A DNA stretch of 64,000 nt from Doryteuthis pealeii. Lineage: Eukaryota > Mollusca > Cephalopoda > Myopsida > Loliginidae. The stretch covers positions 76,543,985-76,607,984 of the forward strand of contig CM042151.1 of the NCBI GenBank assembly GCA_023376005.1, given 5' to 3'. Within the stretch, counting starts at the first letter, position 1, and the number at the start of each line of letters is the position of its first letter. The notes beneath the pieces were generated by a model. It had not been told where the DNA came from, searched no databases, and worked only from the letters and a program-made list of their open reading frames with translations. Positions 21,618 through 33,100 of this stretch are shown one piece after another. The position numbers and the translations under genes were made by a program.

Positions 21618-22727
21618 TGTTGTATATGCAAAAGTCGAAATCTCCCGATTCACTAATACAAACTACATACACTCATTAACGGGACGGATAAAGTCGGAAG
21701 TGCCCTCGGTCGTTACCTAAAACGGAATGACCATTTTAACATATATCTGCGCATGGGCTCCAAATCAGAGTTCCGGCTTGATAGTCAATTCCCAAAATTA
21801 AATAAAAATAAAAAATTGGTAAATAAAATTCGAATATCATCCAATGAAAGCGATTCCCGGGTAAAGTGAAAACAACTCCAAGTGATCCAACTTGGGACCG
21901 CCGATCTCTATAAAACGAACAGCTTTGAAGGGCACCGACAGTCAGAGCTGAAGGCACCATCACGAACGCAGGCACGACGAGCGCTACCTCACAGAAGGAC
22001 ACATCAAAGAGCGGCGGGTCACACCCCCAACTCACCCAACCTGACCTCACCAGGCAGTCAAATCAACAAGTCAACTACATCATTCGTTGATACAAAAAGC
22101 GCTACTACCAGTACACAATATTCTGCCTAGAACAAGACTTCAAAATAACCGAAACTACAAGATTCTGTCTACAACAGCTAACGACTCTAAAATACAAGAC
22201 TCGACTCACCTACCAACACCCATCACTACTCACTGACTTTTATTCAAGACACAGTGCCTACCACTACACACACAATATTCTGCCTACGACAACAACAACA
22301 ACAACAGACATACCGACTGATACAAACCCCATTCGTGCTACCACAAGTGAGTAAACTTATCTACCTCCCAACCCCCAATTCTCTACGATCATCAACTTAA
22401 GGGCGAACTTCAGTCCGCGCCTACCTCCACATACACAATACCATCTGCCTACATCACCACACCAATACCACAATCAAGCTGGACATTTTACGAACTTAAT
22501 ATTCAACAGAAATATCACAAAAATTGTGCGATACCCATCCTGAAATTTACGGACTTGCTATTCACCTATAAACATTCATCAATTTTCAAACCTGTTGCTC
22601 TCTTGAATTTATTTCAACTTTTCGTTGTTTTTTTTTTCATATTACTTTTCAATACAATTTTGAAATTTATATCTGTGTTTGTTTTTTCCTTGCCACCATA
22701 CGCTTGCTACTAATCCTGTTTACAACA
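21618..22727 (+). repeat. Left LTR of the RT-less element
   Basis: It begins TGTTGTATATGC and ends TTTACAACA. A strong TATA box (TATAAAA, 21909-21915) follows about 290 bp of U3, so transcription probably starts near 21940. The first 700 bp match the right LTR almost perfectly. From about 22440 onward the two diverge strongly. Confidence 0.85.
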
Positions 22728-22756
22728 TCTGGTGTCAGAAGCGTACGGCAGGGGAA

Positions 22757-24193
22757 ATGGATTACTCAAGTTACACACGTGCCGCATTATTCGAACTCAT
22801 AGGAAAGCATAAAATAGCTCTACTACAGTTAAAGTGCAACCCGGTACGCCCCGACGAGGCGACGATTGCTGAGACGCAAATGGAGATCGATGATATGGTA
22901 GCTGCTCTTAGCATGGCCCCCACAACAACACCAAATCCGACACATACCAATAACATCTGGTGTCAGAAGCGTGCGATCGAGGAAATGGATTATACAGATC
23001 TTCCCCGAAAGGAATTATTCGATTTTTTTGCAGAACGAAAAGTAGAACTATTTGTCCTAAAATATAGTCCAAATCCGCCTGACCAGGCGACAATTACCAA
23101 ATTGCAAGATGATTTAAATATCATGGCAACCGCACTTGGATTTGTAAAACCTGACGGCCCAACCGTGCACAACATTGCACATAGCACAGCGAGGCCAGCA
23201 GACGAGTCATCAACAACCAGCGCAGAGGCCACAACACAGTATACAAGTCTCCCACGAAAGAAACTATTCGATCTCTTCGAGAAACGGAAAAAAGAGTTTC
23301 TGCGTCTAAAATATAGCCCAAACCGACCTGACAAGGCAACAATAACCAAACTACAAGAGGATTTAAACAACATGTTAGCCGCCATGAAAGTTGTAAAACC
23401 TACCGAACCAACCCTGTACGAGATTGCGCACAACACAGTGCCGACAACAAAGGGTGCAACTTCAACCAGTTCAGCGAGCAAAACAGCCGACTCTGAGGAT
23501 ATCAAACCTAGAAACACAATTGCACACAACACTGCAGAGGATTTAAACAACGTGTCAGCCGCCCTTAAAGTTGTAAAACCTATCGAACCAACTCTGTACG
23601 AGATTGCGCACAACAAAGCGCCAACAATAAACGATGCAACCACAAGCACAGTGATCAAAACAGCCACCTTGAATGATGTAAAACTTCACAAAACAACTTC
23701 AAGTGACTCGACCATGACCACCACCCGGGTAAAAACAACATCATCCACACCTCAGCTCCCACTAGTTCACGACAACAACAAAAGTAAAACCACGACCCCT
23801 ACTAATAGTCACAACAATAACAATGCACATAACACAACAATGGTATCAACCACAAGCACGGTGATCAAAACAGCCGACCCGGAGGAGGTAAAACCACACA
23901 AAACAGCTTCAAGTGATTCAGCTATAACCAATACCCTGGTAGAAACATCGTCCACATCTCACCTCCCACTAGTCGACGACAGCACTACAACTAAAGTAAT
24001 GACTCCTACTACTACTGGCAACAGTACCAGAGCAGTATCCCCCGTACTAAAAACTGCCACAAGTAACACCACAGACTCCACGACCAGCACAGTGATTGAA
24101 ACTGCCGTGAAACCTCACAAAACAGTTCCAAATGAATCGACCTCCACCAAACCTTGGTGGAAACATCATCTTCAACACCTCACCCCCCACTAG
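22757..24193 (+). CDS. Repeat-domain, Thr-rich ORF of the RT-less LTR element
   Basis: I recognise no known family. The N-terminus consists of about three copies of a 65-76-residue unit. The units start near residues 1 (MDYSSYTRAALFELIGKHK), 77 (MDYTDLPRKELFDFFAERK) and 167 (YTSLPRKKLFDLFEKRKKEF). Each has the pattern LPRKxLFDLFEKRK, then LKYSPNRPDKATITKLQ and a helix. A fourth partial unit repeats VVKPIEPTLYEIAHN. The rest is a Thr/Ser-rich linker with repeats of VIKTA and LVDDSTTTKVMTPT. It could be a divergent Gag-like structural protein, but this is inference. The start at 22757 is the first ATG after the primer-binding site. The stop at 24191 seems to come from one missing A near 24151; the downstream frame carries on to 24621. 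Confidence 0.55.
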   Translation: MDYSSYTRAALFELIGKHKIALLQLKCNPVRPDEATIAETQMEIDDMVAALSMAPTTTPNPTHTNNIWCQKRAIEEMDYTDLPRKELFDFFAERKVELFVLKYSPNPPDQATITKLQDDLNIMATALGFVKPDGPTVHNIAHSTARPADESSTTSAEATTQYTSLPRKKLFDLFEKRKKEFLRLKYSPNRPDKATITKLQEDLNNMLAAMKVVKPTEPTLYEIAHNTVPTTKGATSTSSASKTADSEDIKPRNTIAHNTAEDLNNVSAALKVVKPIEPTLYEIAHNKAPTINDATTSTVIKTATLNDVKLHKTTSSDSTMTTTRVKTTSSTPQLPLVHDNNKSKTTTPTNSHNNNNAHNTTMVSTTSTVIKTADPEEVKPHKTASSDSAITNTLVETSSTSHLPLVDDSTTTKVMTPTTTGNSTRAVSPVLKTATSNTTDSTTSTVIETAVKPHKTVPNESTSTKPWWKHHLQHLTPH

Positions 24194-24621
24194 TCGATGA
24201 CGGCACTACAACTAAAGTAATGACCCCTACTAGTACTACTACCGACGACAATATGAGAACGGTATATCCCGTACTAACGATTGCCACAATCAGCACCACC
24301 ACATCACACGAACATAAGCACGTTAAAGAACCCGCTAAAAGAAAAAATTACAACTTGGATCCCACTTGCTCGCACGGACGCAACTGTCCCTGTCGTCAAC
24401 CACTACTCACTCGGACACACATCACAGCAGCGGATGATAACAAACCATCCATAAGCATCAGGGCCGCTCTCCCCATAAATACCATCCTAATCAGCTTCAA
24501 ACGACATTTTTCTGCCATACCAGCGAAAGGGACCACACAATCAAAGCTATCGGTGGACCAAGCCAAATTTCTCTCCACCACAGAGAAATACATAAATTAT
24601 CCTCACAATTACAACATCTAA
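24154..24621 (+). CDS. C-terminal continuation of the repeat-domain ORF, shifted frame
   Basis: This frame carries the third LVDDGTTTKVMTPT repeat, then a basic segment (EPAKRKNYNLD) and a short Cys/His cluster CSHGRNCPCRQP. A tail with SFKRHFSAIPAKG and SVDQAKFLSTTEKYINYPHN follows. The Cys/His cluster does not match a CCHC zinc knuckle. In the noisier copy near 32392 an extra A restores the frame relation, so the full ORF of the family probably spans both parts, about 620 residues. No hydrophobic segments are seen. Confidence 0.45.
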   Translation: MVETSSSTPHPPLVDDGTTTKVMTPTSTTTDDNMRTVYPVLTIATISTTTSHEHKHVKEPAKRKNYNLDPTCSHGRNCPCRQPLLTRTHITAADDNKPSISIRAALPINTILISFKRHFSAIPAKGTTQSKLSVDQAKFLSTTEKYINYPHNYNI

Positions 24622-24914
24622 AACTAACCCAAAATATTTTACCCTACAAACAACATCCACATCGTTCCTATCACGTGACACTCACAGCAACAAACAACTT
24701 ATATCACCCCCACCTGTCTATGGGGAAAACAGATCAACAAATAACAACACATACCAACAGCCTGAAAACAGAAAGCCTGTGACTATAGAATTAAAGATAA
24801 GACAACATTTCCACACACGCTTGAAATAACTTTATTTTCACATGATTCCTCAAAACACACTTACACATACATACCCAAACCCATTGTGAATCGTATCAAT
24901 TTCTGAGGGAGCTC

Positions 24915-25946
24915 TGTTGTATATGCAAAAGTCGAAATCTCCCGATTCACTAATACAAACTACATACACTCATCAACGGGACGGATAAAGTCGGAAGTGC
25001 CCTCGGTCGTTACCTAAAACGGAATGACCATTTTAACATATATCTGCGCATGGGCTCCAAATCAGAGTTCCGGCTTGATAGTCAATTCCCAAAATTAAAT
25101 AAAAATAAAAAATTGGTAAATAAAATTCGAATATCATCCAATGAAAGCGATTCCCGGGTAAAGTGAAAACAACTCCAAGTGATCCAACTTGGGACCGCCG
25201 ATCTCTATAAAACGAACAGCTTTGAAGGGCACCGACAGTCAGAGCTGAAGGCACCATCACGAACGCAGGCACGACGAGCGCTACCTCACAGAAGGACACA
25301 TCAAAGAGCGGCGGGTCACACCCCCAACTCACCCAACCTGACCTCACCAGGCAGTCAAATCAACAAGTCAACTACATCATTCGTTGATACAAAAAGCGCT
25401 ACTACCAGTACACAATATTCTGCCTAGAACAAGACTTCAAAATAACCGAAACTACAAGATTCTGTCTACAACAGCTAACGACTCTAAAATACAAGACTCG
25501 ACTCACCTACCAACACCCATCACTACTCACTGACTTTTATTCAAGACACAGTGCCTACCACTACACACACAATATTCTGCCTACGACAACAACAACAGAC
25601 ATACCGACTGATACAAACCCCATTCGGGTTACCACAAATGAACAAACTTATCTACCTCCCAACCCCCAATTCTCTACGATCATCAACTTAAGGGGCGAAC
25701 TTCAGTCCGCGCCTACCTCCACATACACAATATTCTGCCTACGTCACCACCCCAATACCACAGTCAAGCCGGACATTTTACGGACTCGATATCCACCCAT
25801 AACTATAACCAAATTTATCCTGTAATTCTCTTTCTATCCTTTCCCTGTACGTCATGTTGTTTTTCGTAATACAATTTTAAAACTCAAAATCTGTGTTTGT
25901 TTTTTCCTTGCCACCATACGCTTGCATGCAAATACGGTTTATAACA
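24915..25946 (+). repeat. Right LTR of the RT-less element
   Basis: It runs from TGTTGTATATGC to TTTATAACA. It has the same TATA box as the left LTR (near 25206). Its last 300 bp differ from the left LTR in sequence as well as length ('cagtcaagccggacatttta' then 'gatatccacccataactata'). The same left-type/right-type difference is seen in the copies at 30166-30989 and 33155-34174. Confidence 0.85.
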
Positions 25947-26473
25947 CTGGTGACTATGTACTCGTAAAACAACCAAAGAGAAACAAATGGTCAACACAAT
26001 ATGAACCAACATTCTATATTGTAACTGAAACTAAAGGATCACAAATTAGAGCTAGGCGAATATATGATGAAAGGGAGATAACCCTGGATATTAGTCACTT
26101 TAAACTTGCAAACCAACTAGTGAATGAAAGACTAGGTACTGACACAGATAATAGCACTGAGAAAACGGAAATACAGGAAACAAAGAATAATGTAGACAAT
26201 TATAGTGATTACGAGGAAATATGCACTAACTACACACCAACACCAGAAGCAACCACAATAACTGAGGGCACACCACAAAAATCAGATGAACCAGGCACAG
26301 ATGAAGATGAAACAGCAATTGCAATAACAGATGAAAATGAAACTACAAACGAAGAAAGAACAAATAGACCCAGAAGAAAAAAAGATACACCAAAGACACT
26401 TAAAAGACTACATATTATGAACATTCATTATAGGGGGAACTCAAATCTCTTGAAGTTGAGAGAAATGTTGTAA
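25947..26473 (+). pseudogene. Ty3/Gypsy integrase C-terminal region
   Basis: The gypsy polyprotein resumes after the inserted element with GDYVLVKQPKRNKWSTQYEP, a typical integrase C-terminal beta-barrel segment, and REITLDISHFKLAN. A long acidic, Thr-rich tail (DNSTEKTEIQETKNN, EPGTDEDETAIAI) and a basic NRPRRKKDTPK segment follow. The frame ends just inside the 3' LTR. A purine-rich stretch 'tagggggaactcaa' (26430-26443) is the likely polypurine tract. No chromodomain is seen. Confidence 0.8.
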
Positions 26474-26659
26474 CCTGATAAATAAAGGATTCATTTCTGG
26501 ACATGCGCACTCATACATAGACTGACGGGCGCCAATCTTTGAAATAAAAATTCAGTTCTTATCCTGTTACCAGAGTGTGTTGACTTGTTTTTATTCTCGC
26601 TTAAAGAACTCACAGTTACCCTTTTTATAAACTGGGATATAAAAAGTCAAACTTTAATA
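26457..26659 (+). repeat. Ty3/Gypsy 3' LTR
   Basis: This 203-bp segment is nearly identical to 17509-17713, for example 'gactgacgggcgccaatctt'. The flanking bases (GTCACC) do not match those before the 5' LTR. The original target duplication is therefore lost, or the element has recombined. Confidence 0.85.
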
Positions 26660-26721
26660 GTCACCAATTTAAGGTTAAGAAGTAGCTATGTGCTAATTAT
26701 CGCTGGCTCTAAAAAAGGGTG
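26660..26721. other. Host-repeat sliver between the Gypsy and Copia LTRs
   Basis: The end of this stretch, 'cgctggctctaaaaaagggt', matches a foldback repeat at about 43915-43935 ('cgctggctttaaaaaagggt') and, inverted, the sequence near 38300-38325. Copia therefore landed in a member of that foldback family. Confidence 0.65.
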
Positions 26722-27029
26722 TGTTGTGAATTTATAAACTTAATCTCACATAAAAAGAGACATGCCTTTTTTTGTCTTTGGCAAGCGCAGTTATTCCTTG
26801 AGACATATTCCAATTGAGATACCTTCCATTAGATTAACGAGGTAACACATTAGGACTGCTTTTCATAACACGAGGTGTTTTATTTATTTAAAAATAATGA
26901 CTGAAAACAAAAGGTCAAAGGGCAAGTAACTCACTCGTACAATCAATGGATTAGGGCAGATAACTTTTGACCCTATTATTATTAGAGTCTGTTAGTGTTA
27001 ATTAGTACTGACTAAAGTGAATTTCAACA
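26722..27029 (-). repeat. Ty1/Copia 3' LTR
   Basis: Read on the minus strand it starts TGTTGAAATTC and ends TTCACAACA, preceded by a polypurine tract 'gtgaggaggag'. The second copy is at 34939-35241. No 5' LTR survives in the window. Confidence 0.8.
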
Positions 27030-27046
27030 CTCCTCCTCACTTGCAG

Positions 27047-28524
27047 TCAGGCTTGTTCTATAATTTCTCTAACACCAAACAGTTCTCTGAGCTTCACAAA
27101 TTGTGAGCTCACAAGTCCTTTTGTCAGCATATCAGCAACCATGTCCTTGCTTTGACAATATTCAAGTTGAATAGCTTTCCTTTTAACTTGTTCACGGATA
27201 TAGTAGAACTTAATATCTATATGTTTTGCCCGTCCATGATATTGTGGATTTTTCACCATGCATATTGTAGATTGGTTATCCTCATAAATGAGTGTTGGTC
27301 CAACTGAGGCTTCATTGAGGTCACTTTGAAGACGTTGCATCCATACAGCTTCCTGTGCTGCACTTGCCAATGCCATGTATTCTGCTTCAGCTGTAGATAA
27401 TGCCACACAAGATTGCTTTTTGCTTCTCCAACTGACAGCAGCTCCACTTAATTTAAACAGGTAGCCTGAAGTTGACCTGCGGTCATCCAAATCTCCAGCC
27501 CAGTCTGCATCGGAATATACGACGAAATCAGTCACCTCCTCCTTGTCATACAGCAACCCATAGTTCCGTTTACCATTAAGATAGCGCATGGTGTGCTTAA
27601 TGGACTTCCAGTGTTCCATAGTTGGCTTGGAACAAAATCTGGCAACATTACTGACAGCATAAGCAATATCAGGTTGTGTTCTTGTCGAAAGATATAGGAG
27701 ACTTCCAATTGCCAACTGATACAATTCTTGATTGAATAGCTTGCTGTCCTCAGTGGCTTTGGTTAGCTTTGCACCAGTATCAATTAGAGTCGCTGTAGGT
27801 TTTGAGTTTTCCATTTTAATTTTTTTCAAAACTTCTGCAGTATATGCTGGTTGACCGATCCAGATTTTTCCTGACCCTGGATAAACAATTTTCACACCCA
27901 AGAAGTAGTGAAGTTTTCCCATGTCCTTGATGTCAAAACACTCTGAGATTCTTTTGATGAATTCTTGGATTTATGTCGAAGACTTGCTCGCTAGATATCA
28001 TCAACATAAACAGCTGCTATGAAGACATCTCCTCCTGAAGTTAGTGTGTAGATACAAGGATCATTTTCTAACTGTTTGAAATGCATCTTCTTTAGCTGTC
28101 TGTTAAGGGTTTCATTCCAACATCTTGGCGACTGTTTCAAACCATATAGGATTCGATTCAGTTTACAGACAAGATGCTCTTTGCCTTTGACTTCAAAACC
28201 TTCCGGCTGTTTCATGTAGATGTCTTCATTTAACTCACTATTCAAAAATGCAGTGGTTATATCCAACTGGTGTAGCTTGAGATCATGTTTTGCTGCCAAT
28301 GCAATAACAGTTCGCACTGATTCGAACCTTACAACTGGAAAAAGGTCTCATCGTAGTCAACTCCATGCTTTTGGAGAAATCCTGAGCTACGAGTCGAGCT
28401 TGTGCTGTTTCATGTCTCCATCACCATCATATTTTCTTTTGAACACCCACTTACTTCCAATTGCTTTCCGTCCACTGGGTAGTTCAGCAAGATCCCATAC
28501 TTTTTTAGTATTTAGTGAATTTTC
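27047..28524 (-). pseudogene. Ty1/Copia pol fragment (RT and RNase H), copy 1
   Basis: From the 5' side on the minus strand, the fragment has RT segments (LHQLDITTAFLNSELNEDIY, YGLKQSPRCW, VYVDDI) and then a frame break and stop just after the catalytic YVDD (near 27975-28000). After that come GKLHYFLGVKI and RNase H (VVYSDADWAGD, CVALSTAEAEYMALASAAQE, VADMLTKGL). It is cut at 28524, where it joins sequence of the RT-less element. The last 180 bp before the junction already contain single-base indels. Integrase and gag are missing. Confidence 0.85.
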
Positions 28525-30165
28525 CACTTGCTCGCACGGACGCAACTGTCCCTGTCGTCAACCATACACTACACTCGGAACACATCAAGCAGCGGATGAT
28601 AACAAACCATCCATAAGCATCAGGGCCGCTCTCCCCATAAATCATCCTAATCAGCTTCAAACGACATTTTTCTGCATACCAAGCGAAAGGGACCAACATC
28701 AAAGCTATCGGTGGACCAAGCCAAATTTCCTTCCACCACAGAGAAATACATAAATTATCTCAATTTACAACATCTAAAACTAACCCAAAATATTTTACCC
28801 TACAAACATCCACATCGTTCCTATCACGTGACAACTCACGCAGCAACAACAACTTATATGACCCCACCTGTCTATGGGGAAAACAGATCAACAAATCACA
28901 ACACATACCAACAGCCTGAAAAGAAGAAAGCCTGTGACTATAGAATTAAAGATAAGACAACATTTCCACACACGCTTGAAAATAACTTTATTTTCACATG
29001 ATTCTCAAAACACACTTACACATACATACCAAACCCATTGTGAATCGTATAATTTCTGAGGGAGTCTGTTGTATATGCAAAGTCGAAATCTCCGATTCAC
29101 TAATACAACTACATACACTCATCAACGGGACGGATAAAGTCGGAAGTGCCCTCGGTCGTTACCTAAACGGGAATGACCATTTTAAACATATATCTGCGCA
29201 TGGCTCCAAATCAGAAGTTCGGCTTGATAGTCATTTCCAAAATTAAAATAAAAATAAAAAATTGGTAATAAAAATTCGAATATCATCCAATGAAAGCGAT
29301 TCCGGGTAAAGTGAAAACAACTCAAGTGATCCAACTTGGGACCGCGATCTCTATAAAACGAACAGCTTTGAAGGCACCGACGTCAGAGCTGAAGGCACCA
29401 TCACGAACGCAGGCACGACGAGCGCTACTCACAAGAAGGACACATCAAAGAGCGGCGGGTCACACCCAAACTCACCACTGAACCTCACCAGGCAGTCAAA
29501 TCAACAAGTCAACTAACATCATTCGTTGATACAAAAAGCGCTACTACCAGTACACATATTCTGCTAGAACAAGACTTCAAATAACCGAAACTACAAGATT
29601 CTGTCTACAACAGCTAACGACTCTAAATCAAGACTCGACTCACCTACAACACCATCACTACTCACTGACTTTATTCAAGACACAGTGCCTACCACTACAC
29701 ACACATATTTCTGCCTACGACAACAACAAACAGACATACGGACTGATACAAACCCCATTCGGGTTTACCACAATGACAAACTTATCTACCTCCAACCCCC
29801 AATTCTCTACGATCATCAACTTAAGGGGCGAACTTCAGTCCGCGCCTACTCCACTACACAATATTCTGCCTACGTCACCACCCAATACCACAGTCAAGCG
29901 GACATTTTACGGACTCGATATCCACCCATAACTATAACCAAATTTATCCTGTAATTCTCTTTCTATCCTTTCCTGTACGTCATGTTGTTTTTCGTAATAC
30001 AATTTAAAACTCAAAATCTGTGTTTTGTTTTTTCCTTGCACCAATCGCTTGCATGCAAATACGGTTTATAACAACTGGTGATATGTACTCGTAAAACAAC
30101 CAAAGAGAAACAATGGTCACACAAAAATATGAACCAACATTCTATATTGTAAACGAACTTAAAGA
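28525..30165 (+). mobile_element. Partial copy of the RT-less element and gypsy tail, indel-rich
   Basis: This corresponds to about 24365-26040 of the first composite: the 3' part of the internal ORF, a complete right-type LTR (29067-30073), and about 90 bp of gypsy integrase. Compared with the first copy it has a single-base insertion or deletion every few tens of bases and few substitutions. No frame stays open. It ends abruptly at 30165, where sequence jumps to the middle of an LTR. Confidence 0.8.
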
Positions 30166-33100
30166 TCAAAGAGCAGGCGGGTCCAACACCCACCTACCAA
30201 CCTGAAAACTCAACAGGCAGTCCAATAAACAAGTCAACTAATCATTCGTTGATACAAAAAGCGCTACTACCAGTACACTAATATTCTGCCTAGAACAAGA
30301 CTTCAAAATAAACCGAAACTACAAGAATTCTGTCTACAACAGCTAACGAACTTAAAATACAAAGACTCGACTCACCTACCACACCATCACTACTCATGAC
30401 TTTTATTCAAGACACAGTGCCTACCACTACACAACAAATATTCTGCCCTACGACACAACAACAACAACAGACATACGACTGATACAAACCCATTCGTGCT
30501 ACCCAAAGTGAGTAAACTTATCTACCTCCAACCCAATTCTCTACGATCATCAACTTAAGGGGCGAACTTCAGTCCGCGCTACCTCCACATACACAATACC
30601 ATCTGCCTACCATACACACCCATACCACAATCAAGCTGGACATTTTAACGAACTTAATATTCAACAGAAATATAAAAAATTGTGCGATACCATCTGACAT
30701 TTACGGACTTGCTATTCACTATAAACATTCATATTTCAACCTGTTGCTCTCTTAGAATGATATTTCACTTTTCGTTGTTTTTTTTTTTTCATAATTTTTT
30801 CAAATACAATTTTGAATTTATATCTTGTTTGTTTTTTTTGCAATACGCTTGCTATATGCCTGTTTAAAATTGTGTCGAAGCGTACGGCAGGGGAAATGGA
30901 TAACTCAAGTGACACACGTGCCGCATTATTCGCGAATGCATAGGAAAGCATAATAACTACGAAGTGCTGCTTTGTACTAATCCTGTTTACAACATCTGGT
31001 GTCAGAAGCGTACGCAGGGAAATGGATATACTCAGCACACACGTGCCGCATTTATTCGAACTCATAGGAAGCTAAAATATACTACAGTTAAGTGCAGCCG
31101 TACGTCCCCGACGAGGCGACGATTGCTGAGACGCAAATGGAGATCGATGATATGGTAGCTGCTCTTAGCAATGGCGCCCACAACAACACCAAATCCGAAC
31201 ACATACAATACACATCTGGTGTCAGAAGCGTGCGATCGAGGAAATGGATTATACAGATCTTCCCCGAAAGGAATTATTCGATTTTTTGCAGAACGAAAAG
31301 TAGAACTATTTGTCCTAAATATAGTCCAATCCGCCTGACCAGGCGACAATTACCAAATTGCAAGATGATTTAATATCATGGCAACCGCACTTGGATTTGT
31401 AAAACCTGACGGCCCAACGTGCACAACATTGCACATAGCACAGCGAGGCCAGCAGACGAGTCATCAAGCAACCAGCGCAGAGGCCACAACACAGTATACA
31501 AGTCTCCACGAAAGAAACTATTCGATCTTCGAGAAACGGAAAAAGAGTTTCTGCGTCTAAAATATAGCCCAACCGACCTGACAAGGCAACAATAACCAAA
31601 CTACAAGAGGATTTAAACAACATGTTAGCCGCCATGAAAGTTGTAAAACTACCGAACAACCCTGTACGAGATTGCGCACAACACAGTGCCGACAACAAAG
31701 GGTGCAACTTCAACCAGTTCAGCGAGCAAAACAGCCGACTCTGAGGATATCAAACCTAGAAACACAATTGCAGCACAACACTGCAGAGGATTTAAACAAC
31801 GTGTCAGCCGCCTTAAAGTTGTAAAACCTATCGAACCAACTCTGTACGAGATTGCGCACAAGAAAGCGCCAAACAATAAACGATGCAACACAAGCACAGT
31901 GATCAAACAGCCGCCTTGAATGATGTAAAACTTCACAAAACACTTCAAGTGACTCGACCATGAACCACCACCCCGGGTAAAAAACAACATCATCCACACC
32001 TCAGCTCCCACTAGTTCACGACAACAACAAAAGTAAAACCACGACCCTACTAATAGTCACAACAATACAATGCACATAACACAACAATGGTATCAACCAC
32101 AAGCACGGTGATCAAAACAGCCGACCCGGAGGAGGTAAAACCACAAAAAACAGCTTCAAGTGATTCGCTATAACCAATACCCTGGTAGAAACATCGTCCA
32201 CATCTCACCTCCACTAGTCGACGACAGCACTACAACTAAAGTAAATGACTCCTACTACTACTGGCAACAGTACAGGCAGTATCCCCCCCGTACTAAAAAC
32301 TGCCACAAGTAACAACCACAGACTCCACGACCAGCACAGTGATTGAAACTGCCGTGAAACTCACAAAACAGTTCCAAATGAATCGACCTCCACCAAAACC
32401 TTGGTGGAAACATCATCTTCACACCTCACCCCCACTAGTCGATGACGGCACTAACAACTAAAGTAATGACCCCTACTAGTACTACTACCGACGACAATAT
32501 GAGAACGGTATATCCCGTACTAACGATTGCCACAAATCAGCACCACACATCAACACGAACATAAGCACGTTAAGAACCCGCTAAAAGAAAAAATTACAAC
32601 TTGGATCCCACTTGCTCGCACGGACGCAACTGTCCTGTCGTCAACCACTACTCACTCGGACACACATCACAGCAGCGGATGATAAAACCATCCATAAGCA
32701 TCAGGGCCGCTCTCCCCATAAATACATCCTAATCAGCTTCAAACGACATTTTTCTGCCATACCAAGCGAAAGGGACCACACAATCAAAGCTATCGGTGGA
32801 CCAAGCCAAATTTCTCTCCACCACAGAGAAATACATAAATTATCTCACAATTTACAACATCTAAAACTAACCAAAATATTTTACCCTACAAACAACATCC
32901 ACATCGTTCCTATCACGTGACACTCACAGCAACAAACAACTTATATCACCCCCACCTGTCTATGGGGAAAACAGATCAACAATAACAACACATACCAACA
33001 GCCTGAAAACAGAAAGCCTGTGACTATAGAATTAAAGATAAGACAACATTTCCACACACGCTTGAAATAACTTTATTTTCACATGATTCCTCAAAACACA

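Larger units (their letters stand above)
21618..25946 (+). mobile_element. Non-autonomous LTR retrotransposon (RT-less, TR-GAG/LARD-like)
   Basis: This is a complete 4.33-kb element inserted in the gypsy integrase. It has TG...CA LTRs of 1110 and 1032 bp and a 4-bp target duplication CTGG (21614-21617 and 25947-25950). The primer-binding site after the left LTR is TGGTGTCAGAAGCG, equal to a tRNA 3' end with CCA. A purine-rich tract 'ctgagggagctc' precedes the right LTR. The internal 2.2 kb encodes one repeat-bearing ORF and no protease, RT, RNase H or integrase, so mobilisation must be in trans. Further copies of the same family make up much of 28525-34174. Confidence 0.85.
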
